This document shows, one piece after another, positions 13,879 to 13,922 of a DNA stretch of 13,922 nt; the first letter of the stretch is position 1, and each line of letters opens with the position of its first letter. A model generated the notes under the pieces. The model saw only the letters and a program-made list of their open reading frames with translations. It was not told the origin of the DNA and did no database searches. This stretch comes from Anaerolineae bacterium. Lineage in GTDB: Bacteria > Chloroflexota > Anaerolineae > 4572-78 > J111. Where the stretch lies: positions 1 to 13,922 of the forward strand of contig JAGRCC010000591.1 of assembly GCA_020433785.1 (NCBI GenBank). Direction: 5' to 3'. The position numbers and the translations under genes were made by a program.

Positions 13879-13922
13879 AAAGGAGACGAAACCTATGTAA
13901 TTACAGTGTAAACAAAGAAAGG
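13879..13922 (+). promoter_or_regulatory. Ribosome site with ATG-TAA start-stop and leader of an off-window gene
   Basis: AAAGGAG (13879-13885) is followed nine bases later by ATG (13895-13897) and immediately by the stop TAA (13898-13900). Beyond it, TTACAGTGTA (13901-13910) and AACAAAGAAAGG (13911-13922) repeat the leader of the first gene (61-70 and 86-97, with 10/10 and 11/12 identity). The window ends in this ribosome-site-like sequence, so another gene probably begins just outside it. The start-stop could be a real minimal upstream reading frame or a decayed gene start. Confidence 0.35.

Noticed and set aside
1..13922. tRNA, rRNA, CRISPR array, transposase or phage genes
   Set aside because: None was seen: no regularly spaced repeat-spacer pattern, no cloverleaf-like sequence and no transposase or integrase motifs on either strand.

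Overview
The window carries five protein genes, all on the + strand, in three or four apparent transcription units. No organism-specific marker gene is present. Three things suggest Chloroflexota, with filamentous Cyanobacteria second: a giant PknK-like Ser/Thr kinase with STAND ATPase, GAF and PAS domains; a BTAD/SARP-type regulator fused to an ATPase; and an intermediate base composition (roughly half G+C by eye) with strong AAGGAG-type ribosome binding sites. This placement is inference.

Region 1 (1-9978) is a two-gene signalling cassette. The first gene (104-7288) encodes a 2394-residue protein: Ser/Thr kinase, STAND-type AAA ATPase, long helical/TPR-like region, GAF, PAS, helical segment, CARDB-like beta domain, a second ATPase and a winged helix. 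It has no histidine kinase core. The second gene (7285-9978) starts at a GTG that overlaps the first gene's stop by 4 bp. It encodes an ATPase related to the C-terminal ATPase of the first protein, then a complete Ser/Thr kinase, then a SARP-type DNA-binding winged helix with a BTAD domain. It resembles the Streptomyces AfsK kinase and AfsR SARP-ATPase regulator combined in one chain.

Region 2 (9979-11215) has a 333-bp non-coding gap holding inverted repeats and five AACG(G/C)(C/T) direct repeats, four of them on an exact 11-bp grid. The last ends 8 bp before an extended -10-like TGgTATGCT. This is the layout expected of a SARP operator. It precedes an SDR oxidoreductase gene (10312-11160), which is followed by a long hairpin. 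The working hypothesis is that the upstream protein is the sensor, the second protein the kinase-regulated transcription factor, and the SDR promoter a local target, as afsS is for AfsR.

Region 3 (11216-13667) holds a membrane-anchored thioredoxin-like protein with a CX4C motif (11387-11995) and a stand-alone CoA-acylating aldehyde dehydrogenase related to the AdhE N-terminal domain, with an extra 54-residue N-terminus (12132-13667). No clear pathway links these two to the SDR.

Region 4 (13668-13922) is non-coding. It contains a REP/MITE-like element with 18-bp inverted ends, then a good Shine-Dalgarno followed by ATG-TAA. It ends with a sequence that closely matches the leader of the first gene, suggesting another gene with a related leader just beyond the window.
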